64,000 nt of DNA from Chloroflexota bacterium (lineage in GTDB: Bacteria; Chloroflexota; Limnocylindria; P2-11E): NCBI GenBank assembly GCA_005883625.1, contig VBDU01000069.1, forward strand, positions 1 through 64,000, given 5' to 3'. Within the stretch, counting starts at the first letter, position 1. Each line of letters starts with the position of its first letter. Shown here one piece after another: positions 63,799 through 64,000 of the stretch. The position numbers were made by a program, and so were the translations under genes. The notes beneath the pieces are model-generated. The model was not told where the DNA came from. It made no database searches and was given only the letters and a program-made list of their open reading frames with translations.

Positions 63799-64000
63799 AT
63801 GACGAAGCTCAACGACGTCGTGCAGCGCGCGATCAGCGACGCGGCGTTCCGCAGCCAGCTTCGGAGCGACCCGGCAAAGGCGCTCCGCGGCTTCAGCCTC
63901 AGCCCGGAGGAGACGCGGGCCCTGACGAGCGGCGATCCGGCCAAGCTCGTCGCGCTCGGCATCGACCAGCGGATGTCGAAGGTCTTCGTCACGGGCGGCG
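63799..64000 (+). CDS. Candidate RiPP precursor-like protein 2 (truncated by window edge)
   Basis: 'MTKLNDVVQRAISDAAFRSQLRSDPAKALRGFSLSPEETRALTSGDPAKLVALGIDQRMSKVFVTGG', nearly identical to the precursor 1 N-terminus. Confidence 0.75.
   Translation, partial: MTKLNDVVQRAISDAAFRSQLRSDPAKALRGFSLSPEETRALTSGDPAKLVALGIDQRMSKVFVTGG

Noticed and set aside
1-64000. CRISPR array
   Set aside because: No regularly spaced identical repeats were seen. The GAF DNA repeats and hairpin elements do not have array geometry.
1-64000. Prophage or integrative element
   Set aside because: No integrase, portal, capsid or terminase was recognised. The HNH gene at the tRNA is the only mobile-like sign.

Overview
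The window is a GC-rich, gene-dense bacterial chromosome segment. Protein styles suggest Chloroflexota or a related lineage, but this is a tentative inference. Most long opposite-strand ORFs in the track are GC artefacts. Main blocks: (1) a multi-GAF sensor kinase, response regulators and a class III nucleotidyl cyclase (1-4.7 kb); (2) a purine/ureide catabolism cluster with 8-oxoguanine-deaminase-like amidohydrolase, allantoate amidohydrolase, allantoinase, a DUF3830-like protein, HIU hydrolase, OHCU decarboxylase and uricase (4.8-10.9 kb); (3) tandem OmpR-type regulators and small ORFs; (4) a pyrimidine operon pyrR-pyrB-pyrC-carA-phzF-carB-MFS plus pyrK-pyrD (14-26.5 kb); (5) galT-like gene, glgA and a membrane Ser/Thr kinase; (6) a duplicated HNH protein whose stop codon lies inside a tRNA-Gly(CCC) gene; (7) secreted proteins sharing an N-terminal domain, GH27 and a MoxR/DUF58/VWA set; (8) a DNA-repair-flavoured region with an SplB-like radical SAM protein, topoisomerase IB, a PHP protein and a split LigD; (9) at the right edge, a candidate RiPP-like locus: an M50 protease fused to two cNMP-binding domains, a divergent Crp/Fnr regulator, a zinc-finger protein and two tandem precursor-like proteins with nearly identical N-termini. 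Further signals: three TAGAAC-N4-GTTCTA palindromes, three members of a small CX4H...CX7-8HxW protein family, G5-6/C5-6 hairpin elements inserted in-frame in housekeeping genes, and probable CTG start codons.
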